A stretch of DNA of 42,196 nucleotides from Deltaproteobacteria bacterium (GTDB lineage: Bacteria; Desulfobacterota; WTBG01; CAIYCZ01; CAIRTM01): contig VGSH01000013.1 in assembly GCA_016875025.1 (NCBI GenBank), positions 1-42,196 of the forward strand. Reading direction: 5' to 3'. The position numbers and the translations under genes are program-made. Within the stretch, counting starts at the first letter, position 1. Every line of letters starts with the position of its first letter. The notes beneath the pieces were generated by a model that was given only the letters and a program-made list of their open reading frames with translations, was not told the origin of the DNA and searched no databases. Positions 25,582 through 33,574 of the stretch are shown in pieces.

Positions 25582-26571
25582 ATGAAAGTTCTCTCACCTC
25601 TTGACAGCGCCGCCGAGGTTGACCTGCTTGTTGATGCGGGTGCTGCAGAATTTTACTGCGGGCTGCTGGACGAGCGCTGGCATGAGCGCTATCCGGTCAT
25701 GTCCATGAACCGACGTCCGGCCGGCAAGGGGCATTTCCGCACATTTTCCAGCCTGCGCGAGGCGGTTATGCGCGCGCACGACCGCGGCGCTCAAGTGTAT
25801 TTTACCCTCAATGAGCATTACTACACCGCCGAACAGTACGAGATTTTGTGGTACTATATCGACGGTGCGCTTGAGGCCGGTATCGATGCGTTCATCGTTA
25901 CCGACTTCGGCCTGATTGCTTCGCTGCATGCGCGGCAGTACCGTGTTGCGCTGCATTGCAGCACCGGCGCAACTGTTTTCAACCGCAGGAGCGTTGATTT
26001 TTTCAAGGAGCTGGGCGTTGTTAACATTACGCTGCCGCGCCACCTTTCGGTCCCGGAACTGCGCAGCCTGAGCGCGCATGTGAGCGGGGTTGATCTGACG
26101 GTTTTTATTTTGAATTCGCGCTGCGTGAACGTTGACGGTTTCTGTACGTTTCAGCACGGGCTGGCCGGGCGTGAGATCCCCCCCATGTACCGCAATGCCT
26201 GCATGCTGCCGTTTCAGGTGAGCGGCTTCAGGATGCAGGACTGCGCACAGCCCCAGGCCCTGCCGCAGGAGGCATGCCAGGTGCGCCGGCAGAAACTGTG
26301 GGAGCGCGTGCACGTCGACGACCACCCCTGCGGCGCGTGCGCGCTCTACGATCTCTACCGGATGGGCATCGGAAGTGTAAAAATTGTCGGACGCGGTAAT
26401 CCGCTTGAGCGCAAGCAGAAAGATGTGGCTTTTATAAGCACGCTGATTGAGCGTGCGCGTTGCGATGATGGTGACAGGGCCGGCTTCCTGCTGCATGCCC
26501 GCGACCTGTATATTCAGACCTATGAGCGCAACTGTCGCGCCTTCATGTGCTATTATCCTGAATTGCTATGA
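25582..26571 (+). CDS. U32-family (UbiU-like) Fe-S protein, copy 2
   Basis: This encodes 329 aa, closely parallel to the protein at 21903: KVLSPLDSAAEVDLLVDAGAAEFYCGL, TLNEHYYT, FIVTDFGLIA, CSTGATVFN and ITLPRHLSVPEL. The cysteine blocks SRCVNVDGFC, NACMLP and PCGACALYD match the UbiU cluster ligands. It follows the UbiV-like gene by 40 bases and overlaps dnaJ by four bases (ATGA). A two-protein hydroxylase with the UbiV-like partner is the simplest inference. The paralogue on the other strand of the lip promoter region suggests a local duplication with divergence in partner (radical SAM enzymes there, UbiV-like here). Confidence 0.85.
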   Translation: MKVLSPLDSAAEVDLLVDAGAAEFYCGLLDERWHERYPVMSMNRRPAGKGHFRTFSSLREAVMRAHDRGAQVYFTLNEHYYTAEQYEILWYYIDGALEAGIDAFIVTDFGLIASLHARQYRVALHCSTGATVFNRRSVDFFKELGVVNITLPRHLSVPELRSLSAHVSGVDLTVFILNSRCVNVDGFCTFQHGLAGREIPPMYRNACMLPFQVSGFRMQDCAQPQALPQEACQVRRQKLWERVHVDDHPCGACALYDLYRMGIGSVKIVGRGNPLERKQKDVAFISTLIERARCDDGDRAGFLLHARDLYIQTYERNCRAFMCYYPELL

Positions 26572-27704
26572 AACCGGATTATTATCAGCTGCTGGACCTG
26601 CGCTCAAACTCAACTGCCGCTGAAATTAAAAAAAAATTCCGTGAACTTGCCAAACTGTATCATCCTGACCGCAATCCCGGCAATGCCGATGCCGAGGAGC
26701 GTTTCAAACTCATCAATGAGGCCTATGAACATTTGCGCGATTTGGACAGGCGCGCAGACTATGATCGATATTTAAACCGTCTGCAGTATAAAAAGGCACC
26801 CCGGCGGGCTGCCGCGTGGTATGATACTTTCCACCCGGTTGACCCCGAACTGAGCGACTTCTTTAAAGGTTTTTACAGTTCGCTCAGCGCATCAGGCCGC
26901 CGGCGCGCGGCGCGTGGCGCGGATGTGCGCCTCAACGTGAAAGTTGCCTTTCATGAGGCGGCACTGGGCTGCGTGAAGGAGATTCGTTTTCCGATTTCAG
27001 TAGATTGTCCGCGCTGCGCAGGCTCGGGTGTTCCGGCCGGCGCGCGGCAGCATCGCTGTGCGCATTGCCATGGCACCGGGCGAAATCCGCTGCCTGTCGG
27101 AATCCGGAAGCAATGTGAACATTGCCGGGGATCAGGCCGGGTGTACATGGATCGTTGCCGGCGCTGCAGCGGCAGCGGCAGGGTTGAATCATTCCGCGTA
27201 ATTCAGGTCAACGTGCCGGCAGGCATTGAAACCGGCACGCGCCTGCATTTAAAGGGACTTGGAGCCCGCGGGGCCGCGGGCGGCAAGGCAGGTGATTTTC
27301 TGGTGGTGGTACAGGTGGCGAAACATCCCTTATTACAACTCGAAGAGGGCAGGCTGGTATGCCGGGTTCCTGTTCCGGTGTACCGGGCGCTTGCCGGTGG
27401 AAAGATCGATGTTCCGACGCTCGACGGTATTGCAACCATTGATGTGCCGCCGGGAGCACGTGACGGGCTGGAAATCCGCCTGCAGGGCCAGGGCCAGTAT
27501 ATGCCGGCAGGCAAGCGGCGCGGTGATCTGATTATCCGTCTTGTTGTGGAAATGCCCGCTACAATGACGCGGGCCGAGAAAAAATTGATACAGCAGCTTG
27601 CCGATATGGCTGCAACGTCAGCGTATCCTGCGTCGAAAAAATATGATCGCATGCTTTCAGGCCTGCTGCCAAAGTCCACATCGCGGACTCGCCGGCAGGT
27701 TTGA
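26568..27704 (+). CDS. DnaJ-type co-chaperone with four-motif zinc finger and little G/F region
   Basis: This encodes 378 aa. J domain (1-65) has the HPD motif in LYHPDRNPG. The region that is Gly/Phe-rich in classic DnaJ is here a short linker (KKAPRRAAAWYDTFHPV) with almost no glycine. All four zinc motifs follow: CPRCAGSG, CAHCHGTG, CEHCRGSG and CRRCSGSG, then the C-terminal substrate-binding domains (FLVVVQVAKHPLL, GGKIDVPTLDG, RLQGQGQYMP). It should stimulate a DnaK partner. Coupled by ATGA to the U32 gene, it may help Fe-S protein assembly or folding in this operon rather than being the housekeeping dnaJ, which usually sits by dnaK or grpE. Confidence 0.88.
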   Translation: MKPDYYQLLDLRSNSTAAEIKKKFRELAKLYHPDRNPGNADAEERFKLINEAYEHLRDLDRRADYDRYLNRLQYKKAPRRAAAWYDTFHPVDPELSDFFKGFYSSLSASGRRRAARGADVRLNVKVAFHEAALGCVKEIRFPISVDCPRCAGSGVPAGARQHRCAHCHGTGRNPLPVGIRKQCEHCRGSGRVYMDRCRRCSGSGRVESFRVIQVNVPAGIETGTRLHLKGLGARGAAGGKAGDFLVVVQVAKHPLLQLEEGRLVCRVPVPVYRALAGGKIDVPTLDGIATIDVPPGARDGLEIRLQGQGQYMPAGKRRGDLIIRLVVEMPATMTRAEKKLIQQLADMAATSAYPASKKYDRMLSGLLPKSTSRTRRQV

Positions 27705-27775
27705 CTGTGAGCAGGGTTGGGTGAAAGCAGAACAAAGAGTGTAGATACCAGTCAGCGCAGGCAGGGGAGGTTTAT

Positions 27776-28657
27776 ATGATAACTCGTGAGCAGGTTGATC
27801 AGGCAATTGCAGGCTGGCAGAAACCCTATGTTGATTTTTTAAGCAAACATGCCGCATTGTGGCGTACCTGGGCTGCCCAGTCCGACAGCATGGTAGCGGG
27901 TAAGCAGGTCAGGCTTGAGGATGTGCCGGATTTTTTCAAGTCTGATTACGAGTGGGCTGAAGTTGTGCTCGACATGGGCGGCAAGGAGCAATTCAACTGG
28001 AATGATCCCCGCATTGCGGGACTTTTTGCGAAAGCGGTCAAGACACCCTTTTACAAGCTGTGGGGTGATACCATTGTGGGAATTGCGATCGCGCTTGCAG
28101 CGTCCGGCGGCATTAAAACTATGCTGGAGATCGGCGCAGGGCGAGGCAACCTGTCAGGGCTCATGCTGGAGTCCCTGTGGAAAAGCAATATGAATCAGCC
28201 GCTTGTTATTACCGATGCGCATGCGACCGTGCTTGACAACCTGTCCGGTCTGCAAGAGAAGTGCCCCGGCCGGCGGATCGATACGGTTATCTGGGATGTT
28301 AACCAGCCGGCTCCGCAGGAGCTCGATGCGTTGAGCGCACCTGTTCTGCTGTATGAGCGGGCCAGTTTAACGTATGCCAATTTCGGGGCGATCGAGAATC
28401 TGGCACGGGTCGCGGACGTGCTGGTGCTAGGGGATTATTTTAATTATACCGGTGAGCTGTTTGCTTATGATTTTCTTTTTGAGCGCATAGGTTTGCAGCC
28501 GCTGATGTACCGTGATGTGCAGCCGCTGCTGGAGCGCTGCTTTTCAGAACACATCATCGTCGACAGGCAGGTGCAGGCAGCAATCGGACTGCCCAATGTC
28601 AGCCTGATTGTCGCCTGGAAGCAGGTTCCACAGACCCCGAAAAAATTTATTTCTTAA
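27776..28657 (+). CDS. Class I SAM-dependent methyltransferase, putative
   Basis: This encodes 293 aa. A Rossmann-type SAM motif I, MLEIGAGRGNLSGLML, sits at about residue 115, with a later acidic strand (PLVITDAHATVLDNL) and VIWDV. An N-terminal helical segment of about 100 residues precedes the fold (VDFLSKHAALWRTW, DVPDFFKSDYEWAEVVLD). The substrate is unknown. Start ATG follows GGGGAGG. It is 71 bases after dnaJ and may be cotranscribed or separate. Its 3' end overlaps the convergent mlaA gene by 11 bases. Confidence 0.65.
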   Translation: MITREQVDQAIAGWQKPYVDFLSKHAALWRTWAAQSDSMVAGKQVRLEDVPDFFKSDYEWAEVVLDMGGKEQFNWNDPRIAGLFAKAVKTPFYKLWGDTIVGIAIALAASGGIKTMLEIGAGRGNLSGLMLESLWKSNMNQPLVITDAHATVLDNLSGLQEKCPGRRIDTVIWDVNQPAPQELDALSAPVLLYERASLTYANFGAIENLARVADVLVLGDYFNYTGELFAYDFLFERIGLQPLMYRDVQPLLERCFSEHIIVDRQVQAAIGLPNVSLIVAWKQVPQTPKKFIS

Positions 28658-29426
28658 TATCTGCTTCGCGTTTCTGAAGGTAGCCGTTGCGGATCGCGAC
28701 ATAGGGATCAAGCGAGGCGGCTTTGATCTCATCGTATTCATCCGGATTCAGTGAAGTCTTGATAACCGGTTCCAGCAGCAAACGGATCCCGGGGATGGGC
28801 AGGTAGGTGAGCGGATCCATGAGCGTATCAAATATAATTCCGACCGAATCCCTCCCGCTGCTCGGGCCCAGCACCGGAATCATTAAGTAAAAGCCAGGTT
28901 CCGCACCGTAGCGTCCGAAGGTCTGCCCTGTATCCTCCTTGTAGGTCGGCAGGTTGAAGAAGCTGCCTGCCGGATCAAACAGTCCGCCGATGCCTGCCGT
29001 TGAATTGATGATGAAGCGCCAGAGTTCAACACCGAGTTCGGGGCCCTTGAGCTGGAACAGGCAGTTTGCGGCACGCACCGGCATGGACAGGTTGTAAAAG
29101 AAGTTTTTGAGGCATACGCGCGAAGGCTCTGGCAGTACAAAGGCAAAACCTTGCGCGGCCGGCTTCAGCGCATAATAATACATCTTGTCATTGAAGGTAT
29201 ACATGGGCCGGTTGAAATCCTGAATCGGATCGGGCACCTGCGAACCGGATACGGCGCCGTTGTCATCGTCGCCGGCGAAGGGGTCGTCATCGGCAAGGCC
29301 GGCAAACAGCAGCGGCGCCCTGGCGCCGGCTGAATCAGGGGCATTGTCAGAGGCATACACGCATGGTACGGCGGCAAGGCTGAGGCAGAACAGTACACAG
29401 CGCACTAGTGTAATTTTTGCATGCAT
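28647..29426 (-). CDS. mlaA: MlaA/VacJ family outer-membrane lipid-asymmetry protein
   Basis: This encodes 259 aa from ATG 29426 (AGGAAAGGG upstream); the track's TTG start adds a non-signal leader. MlaA signature: DPIQDFNRPMYTFNDKMYYYALKP, FFYNLSMPVRAANCLFQLKG, FIINSTAGIGGLFDPA and EDTGQTFGRYGAEPGFYLMIPVLGPSSGRDSVG. In E. coli MlaA removes phospholipids from the outer leaflet and is a lipoprotein. Here the signal ends VPCVYA-SD with no good lipobox, so it is probably cleaved by SPase I. An acidic linker (DDDPFAGDDDNG) follows. No mlaBCDEF genes are nearby. It is evidence of a diderm cell envelope. Confidence 0.9.
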   Translation of the reverse strand: MHAKITLVRCVLFCLSLAAVPCVYASDNAPDSAGARAPLLFAGLADDDPFAGDDDNGAVSGSQVPDPIQDFNRPMYTFNDKMYYYALKPAAQGFAFVLPEPSRVCLKNFFYNLSMPVRAANCLFQLKGPELGVELWRFIINSTAGIGGLFDPAGSFFNLPTYKEDTGQTFGRYGAEPGFYLMIPVLGPSSGRDSVGIIFDTLMDPLTYLPIPGIRLLLEPVIKTSLNPDEYDEIKAASLDPYVAIRNGYLQKREADIKK

Positions 29427-29520
29427 GGTCAGGCCCTTTCCTCGTAAGGGGTTTGGTCGGGACTTTTTTATCAAATAACAGTTTTGAAGTTCTAAATCAA
29501 TCTATTTGCATGCCATGGGA

Positions 29521-29555
29521 AAGGGCGTTTCGAACAATATGTTCGGAACGCCCTT
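29521..29555 (-). terminator. Strong hairpin at the end of the redox operon
   Basis: AAGGGCGTTTCGAAC (29521-29535) pairs with GTTCGGAACGCCCTT (29541-29555) over 15 positions with one G-T pair, loop AATAT. It lies 40 bases after the stop of the NuoF-like gene and before the mlaA promoter region. The minus-strand trail is TTTCCC rather than a full T-run, so termination efficiency is uncertain. On the plus strand it is followed by GAATTTT. Confidence 0.65.
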
Positions 29556-29596
29556 GAATTTTGCGGAAAACATTTGTTAGCGGTTCGTGCCGTATC

Positions 29597-31285
29597 CTAT
29601 TGCAGGTAGCTGTCGTAGTCGCCGCGGAAATGTTTCATGGTTGAGGTTACCGGTACCATGGCGGTTTTGCCGAGCGCGCAGGCGCAGGCTTTGGTGATCG
29701 GAGCCGCCATTGCGGTAAAGTGTTTCAGCACGGACTTGTCCGACCGTCCGGCGATGAGTTCGTCGAGCATGTCGCGCACGCGGCACACGCCTTCGCGGCA
29801 GGGAACGCATTTGCCGCAGGATTCGTTGACGAAGAAGTCGGTGAAGTAGCGGGCGAGCTTGACCATGTCGTTGCTGTCGTCCATGATGACCATGCCGCCT
29901 GAGCCCAGCATTGATCCGGCTGCAGCCAGTTCATCATAGTCGATGGTGAGCTTGGCCATCGATGCCGGCAGTACGCCGCCCGAGGGGCCGCCGGGCTGAA
30001 TGCCCTTGAGCTTTTTGCCGCCGGGTATGCCGCCGCCGATGACATCGATGATCTTGCTGATTTTCGTGCCCATGTCGACTTCGATCATGCCGGGTCTGGA
30101 GATATTTCCTGCCAGGGAGAGCACCTTGGTGCCCTTGCTTTTAGCCGATCCGATGGCGCCGTACCATGCTGCGCCCTTTTCGATGATCACCGGGATATTG
30201 GCCCAGGTTTCGACGTTGTTGATGCAGGTCGGCTTGCCGAAAAGGCCGCAGTTGGTGGGGAAGGGCGGGCGCTGGCGCGGTTCGCCGATGTTGCCTTCGA
30301 TGCAGGCGATCAGCGCGGTTTCCTCGCCGCAGACATAGCGGCCGCCGCCTTCCTTGACGATGATGTCCATGCAGAAGCCTGATTTCAGGATGTCGGCTCC
30401 AAGCAGGCCTGCCTCGCGGGCATCGCTGACCGCTTTGGTGATGCGCTGCAGGGCTACCCGGTAATTGTCGCGCACATAGATGTAGGCAGTACGCGCGCCG
30501 ATGGCAAAGCCGCCGATGATCAGGCCTTCGACGACCGCATGCGGGTCGGATTCAAGAAAGCTGCGATGCATGCCGATGCCGGGTTCGCCTTCGCTGACAT
30601 TGCAGATAAGGTATTTTACATCTCCGGCTGCCTCACGGCACATGCGCCATTTGACTCCGGCGGGAAATCCCGCGCCGCCGCGTCCGCGCAGGCCGGATTC
30701 GGTCACTTCCTGCACGATTTTTTCAGGCTTCATGCCGAGCGCTTTGGCAAGCGCGAAGTAGCCGCCGCGCGCGATGTATTCATCGATATTTTCAGGGTCA
30801 ATGGAGCCAGCATTGCGCAGGATGACTTTGTGCTGTGTTTTTGCAAAATCGGTCGCCTCTATTTTCGCAACCGGGTGGCCGGGTGATGCGCCGTCAGTGG
30901 CATAGTCGATGCTTCCGACCAGAATATGGTCTTCGGAGTCCACGCGGGCAACGGCCATATCGGCAAGCACTTCATTTTTTGCAATGGCCTCCAGAAGGCG
31001 GGGCACTTCCTTTTCGGTTATCTTGCCGTAAATGATTTTCGGCTTTCCGGGCTGATGGACTTCAACCACGGGCTCGGCCCAGCACATCCCGTTGCAGCCG
31101 ACTTTCACCAGCTCTGCATTGATGTTGCCGGACTTTATGCCGTAGGCAAGCGCGTTGTAGGTCAGTTCGGCTCCCTTTGCCAGGCAGCAGGTCGATGTGC
31201 CGACATTCACGCGTACCCGGCTGCCGAAAAGGCGCTTATTGCCCTGTTTTTTTGCTTTTAAAAGATCATCTGCACATGTAATCAT
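29597..31285 (-). CDS. NuoF/HydB-like flavoprotein subunit (FMN, NAD(H), Fe-S)
   Basis: This encodes 562 aa. N-terminal 100 residues: thioredoxin-like [2Fe-2S] domain (STCCLAKGA, GCNGMCW) as in HydB/HndC. Then the NuoF fold: GRGGAGFPAGVKW for FMN, the NADH-site segment CNVSEGEPGIGMHRSFLESDPH, and GGGRYVCGEETAL. A [4Fe-4S] motif ESCGKCVPCREG with a last Cys in CALGKTA follows. The usual NuoF segment reads NADEGEPGTFKDR, so the Asp and KD positions are changed here. It lacks the C-terminal double ferredoxin domain of many HydB proteins. Such subunits exchange electrons between NAD(H) and ferredoxin-linked partners. It is the last gene of a four-gene operon, 33 bases after the NuoE-like gene. 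Confidence 0.88.
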   Translation of the reverse strand: MITCADDLLKAKKQGNKRLFGSRVRVNVGTSTCCLAKGAELTYNALAYGIKSGNINAELVKVGCNGMCWAEPVVEVHQPGKPKIIYGKITEKEVPRLLEAIAKNEVLADMAVARVDSEDHILVGSIDYATDGASPGHPVAKIEATDFAKTQHKVILRNAGSIDPENIDEYIARGGYFALAKALGMKPEKIVQEVTESGLRGRGGAGFPAGVKWRMCREAAGDVKYLICNVSEGEPGIGMHRSFLESDPHAVVEGLIIGGFAIGARTAYIYVRDNYRVALQRITKAVSDAREAGLLGADILKSGFCMDIIVKEGGGRYVCGEETALIACIEGNIGEPRQRPPFPTNCGLFGKPTCINNVETWANIPVIIEKGAAWYGAIGSAKSKGTKVLSLAGNISRPGMIEVDMGTKISKIIDVIGGGIPGGKKLKGIQPGGPSGGVLPASMAKLTIDYDELAAAGSMLGSGGMVIMDDSNDMVKLARYFTDFFVNESCGKCVPCREGVCRVRDMLDELIAGRSDKSVLKHFTAMAAPITKACACALGKTAMVPVTSTMKHFRGDYDSYLQ

Positions 31286-31318
31286 GGTAATCCCCGTTCG
31301 TTAAAAGCCGTTTGATGC

Positions 31319-32221
31319 TTATGCAAGGGTTATGGATTCGATTTTAGCCTGCGCCTCTGCGCCTTTGTAAACCTTGCCGTCGATCTCAACAACGGGAGCG
31401 CAGTCACAGCAGCCAAGGCACAGGGTTTTTTCGATTGAAACGCCCGGGCTGGCAGCAATTTTTGTTTCGATCTCCCGGCCGACGCCTGCGGTGTCGTGGA
31501 TATGGCAGGCGGTACCGCAGCAAAGCTTGACATGGTGAGCGCCCGTGCGTTCAAGGCGGAAGGCTTTATAGAAGCTCGCCACGCTGTAAATGGCGCTGAC
31601 CGGGATGCCGGTTTTGTCGCTGATCGCAAGCATGGCCTCGCGGGGCAGGTATCCGATTTCATCCTGGGCCGCATGCATGATAAACATCAGCTTGTCGCGG
31701 GAGGTGCCGAAGCGCTTGACAATTTCGCCGATAATGGCGGGATCGAAGTCGCCGAGAGTTTTGAATTTTTTAAGGATGCTGCTTTTAAAGGGCTCGGGCA
31801 CGATTTCATTGACTACGGCATTGACGTGATCTTCGGTCACCGCGCCGCTCTGGGTCTTTTGCGCGATAACCGCGCTCAGCTTGCCGCGAAAGATCGCGCG
31901 CATGCCTTCGGGGACCTCACCCAGCATCAGCTCGAACATGATCTCGCTTTTGCCGGTCCACTCAAGCGAGGGACCTTCCTGTGCGGGCTGCGAAGGCGCC
32001 TGCATGCCGATAGCCTGCATGAGCGCGCTTTTCTGCGGTTCGGGCAGGTCTTCCTGAACCATGGTTTTGATTATAGCTTCATCAATTGCGACGGACCCTG
32101 CCCGCTGTGCGAGCATCTGGATCAGTTTCGGCTTGATTGTCTCGCGCATTGCTTCAGGAACCGCAGCGAGAAGCTTTCCAAAAAGTTTTTCACCTTCCGG
32201 CGACCAGGTTACCTCTGCCAT
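31319..32221 (-). CDS. NuoE-like [2Fe-2S] subunit with two N-terminal PCP_red-type repeats
   Basis: This encodes 300 aa from ATG 32221 (GGGAGA upstream), about twice a plain NuoE. Residues 1-60 and 75-140 are a tandem duplication (VTWSPEGEKLFGKLLAAVPEAMRE; LEWTGKSEIMFELMLGEVPEGMRA), each resembling the PCP_red helical domain of light-independent protochlorophyllide reductase subunits. Residues about 150-295 are NuoE/24-kDa: KLMFIMHAAQDEIGYLP, GIPVSAIYSVASFYKAF, with the [2Fe-2S] ligands in CCGTACH and CLGCCDCAP. It pairs with the NuoF-like protein downstream. The role of the repeats in electron transfer is unknown; they may be docking modules for the PorD/PorB-like partners. Confidence 0.82.
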   Translation of the reverse strand: MAEVTWSPEGEKLFGKLLAAVPEAMRETIKPKLIQMLAQRAGSVAIDEAIIKTMVQEDLPEPQKSALMQAIGMQAPSQPAQEGPSLEWTGKSEIMFELMLGEVPEGMRAIFRGKLSAVIAQKTQSGAVTEDHVNAVVNEIVPEPFKSSILKKFKTLGDFDPAIIGEIVKRFGTSRDKLMFIMHAAQDEIGYLPREAMLAISDKTGIPVSAIYSVASFYKAFRLERTGAHHVKLCCGTACHIHDTAGVGREIETKIAASPGVSIEKTLCLGCCDCAPVVEIDGKVYKGAEAQAKIESITLA

Positions 32222-32298
32222 TCCATTCTCCCTTGTTATGCTCTGTGCATTCAAACGCACATTGTTGTATGTATACGGGCCCGGCACAGGTGCCGGGG

Positions 32299-33012
32299 TT
32301 AATTCATCTCGTGCGCAGCGCTGTTGTGCAGCTGAGCATACAGTCTGTCGGTCTGCTCCTGCAGCGTCGCAATCTGAGCTTTTTTCCAGGAAGCAAAACG
32401 GGCCTGGCGACCGATGTAGTCGGCAACCGTGCGCGGCCGCATGTCCTCAACCGTGATGTTGTAATGGCCCTCGGCAATTTCATACAGAGGGAAGACGCGC
32501 GCTTCAACTGCCATGCGTGCAATTCTGACCGTGTTTTCCATCTCAAAACCCCAGGACATGGGGCAGGGGCACAGGATGTGGATATAGGCAGATCCGGCAA
32601 TGCTCCAGCCGCGCCGGATTTTTTCGATAAGGTCAAACGGGTGGCTCGGGCTGGCGGTTGCAGCATACAGGCAGCCGCTTGCAGCAGCCTTTGCGGGACT
32701 TTTTTTGATAAGCTGATCAGGTATGGTTTTCTTGCCGACGGCCTCGGCGTCAAAACAGATGTACAGGCGGTTTTCGCCGGCCTTCGGGATGATCAGAACG
32801 GGTGCGCCGGGTGTTTCACTGGCTGCGAATATGCCGGTGGGGGTCTCGTCCCAGCGCGCCTGCGCAAGATCGGTGCTTTTATCTTCAAGCGCCTTGTAGA
32901 CATGGCGCAGGGCCAGCGCAGTGCCGCTGCCGGCACAGGCATTGTGCCCGCCCGGAAGATAGCGTTCATTAAAGGGCAGGAACTGGCCTGCAAAAAGAGT
33001 ATATGTATCCAT
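32299..33012 (-). CDS. PorB-like protein (2-oxoacid:ferredoxin oxidoreductase beta homologue) lacking the TPP-binding core
   Basis: This encodes 237 aa from ATG 33012, against about 310 for PorB. The N-terminus LPGGHNACAGSGTALALRHVYKAL and C-terminal half (LYICFDAEA, ATASPSHPFDLIEKIRRG, GSAYIHILCPCPMSWGF, ARMAVEARVFPLYEI) align by eye with PorB. The central part carrying the second cluster Cys and the GDG...N thiamine-diphosphate motif is absent and replaced by about 40 unrelated residues. CAGCG is CAGSG. It therefore probably cannot bind TPP or the usual [4Fe-4S] cluster. The reading frame is intact and translation is coupled to the ferredoxin gene (TAATG), so it looks like a maintained, remodelled protein rather than debris. 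Confidence 0.7.
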   Translation of the reverse strand: MDTYTLFAGQFLPFNERYLPGGHNACAGSGTALALRHVYKALEDKSTDLAQARWDETPTGIFAASETPGAPVLIIPKAGENRLYICFDAEAVGKKTIPDQLIKKSPAKAAASGCLYAATASPSHPFDLIEKIRRGWSIAGSAYIHILCPCPMSWGFEMENTVRIARMAVEARVFPLYEIAEGHYNITVEDMRPRTVADYIGRQARFASWKKAQIATLQEQTDRLYAQLHNSAAHEMN

Positions 33013-33299
33013 TATTCCACCTCCTGCATGCTGATGGCGCCGAACCAGCATTCCCTGTGACAGATGCCGCAGCTTTTGCACAGATCCTGATCCGCATCAA
33101 AATAACCGTCTGCCTGCCTGCTGATCGCCGCGTCCGGACAGTAGAGATAGCACAGCGCGCAACGGGCACATACCAGTTTGTCCCAGACCGGTTTGAGAGG
33201 CTTTTCAACGGCAGAAAAGGACTCAACCTTTCCGTCTTTTATGAGCTGATCCAGCAATTTGGAAACAGCAGTCATTTGTTTTGAACTTTTGGTTGCCAA
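33012..33299 (-). CDS. PorD-type 2[4Fe-4S] ferredoxin
   Basis: This encodes 95 aa from a TTG start, decided by an AGGAG eight bases upstream (33308-33312 region, minus strand). Two cluster motifs: CARCALCYLYCPDAAI and CKSCGICHRECWFGAI, each C-x2-C-x2-C-x3-C. The preceding PLKPVWDKLVC segment is typical of the delta subunit of pyruvate/2-oxoacid:ferredoxin oxidoreductases. It is the first gene of the operon and overlaps the PorB-like gene by one base. No PorA or PorG gene is present on either side. It probably relays electrons between the PorB-like and NuoE/F proteins. Confidence 0.88.
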   Translation of the reverse strand: MATKSSKQMTAVSKLLDQLIKDGKVESFSAVEKPLKPVWDKLVCARCALCYLYCPDAAISRQADGYFDADQDLCKSCGICHRECWFGAISMQEVE

Positions 33300-33376
33300 C
33301 GTTTGGTCTCCTGTATAAAAAGGTTACACACACGTGATGCAGCAGGGATCAATCAGCATCTATTTTTAAAGCCAAA

Positions 33377-33405
33377 ACAGTAGCGGTATCTGTCGAAATT
33401 GTCAA
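33377..33405 (-). promoter_or_regulatory. Sigma70-type promoter of the PorD/PorB-like/NuoE/NuoF operon
   Basis: On the minus strand a perfect TTGACA (33405-33400), a 17-base spacer and TACTGT (33382-33377). It lies in the divergent region between the operon and the panE-like gene. Confidence 0.6.
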
Positions 33406-33574
33406 GATTTTATTTGCCGCACACACGGCCGGATGCAGCAGGGCTCGGGCGCGGCTGCCTTCATCCGACATTGTAAAATTAAAGGTTATCTGCTATGGTT
33501 CCCAGGCGGAAACCGGACAACAGCGTATGCGTTGCGCGGGTGAAGCGAAATCGGACCGCAAAGGGGATGAGAGT

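Noticed and set aside
25594-26496. 300-aa minus-strand ORF opposite the second U32 gene
   Set aside because: Antisense shadow of a gene coupled by overlap to dnaJ.
32137-33060. 307-aa plus-strand ORF across the PorB-like gene
   Set aside because: Antisense shadow; it crosses two minus-strand genes with family motifs.
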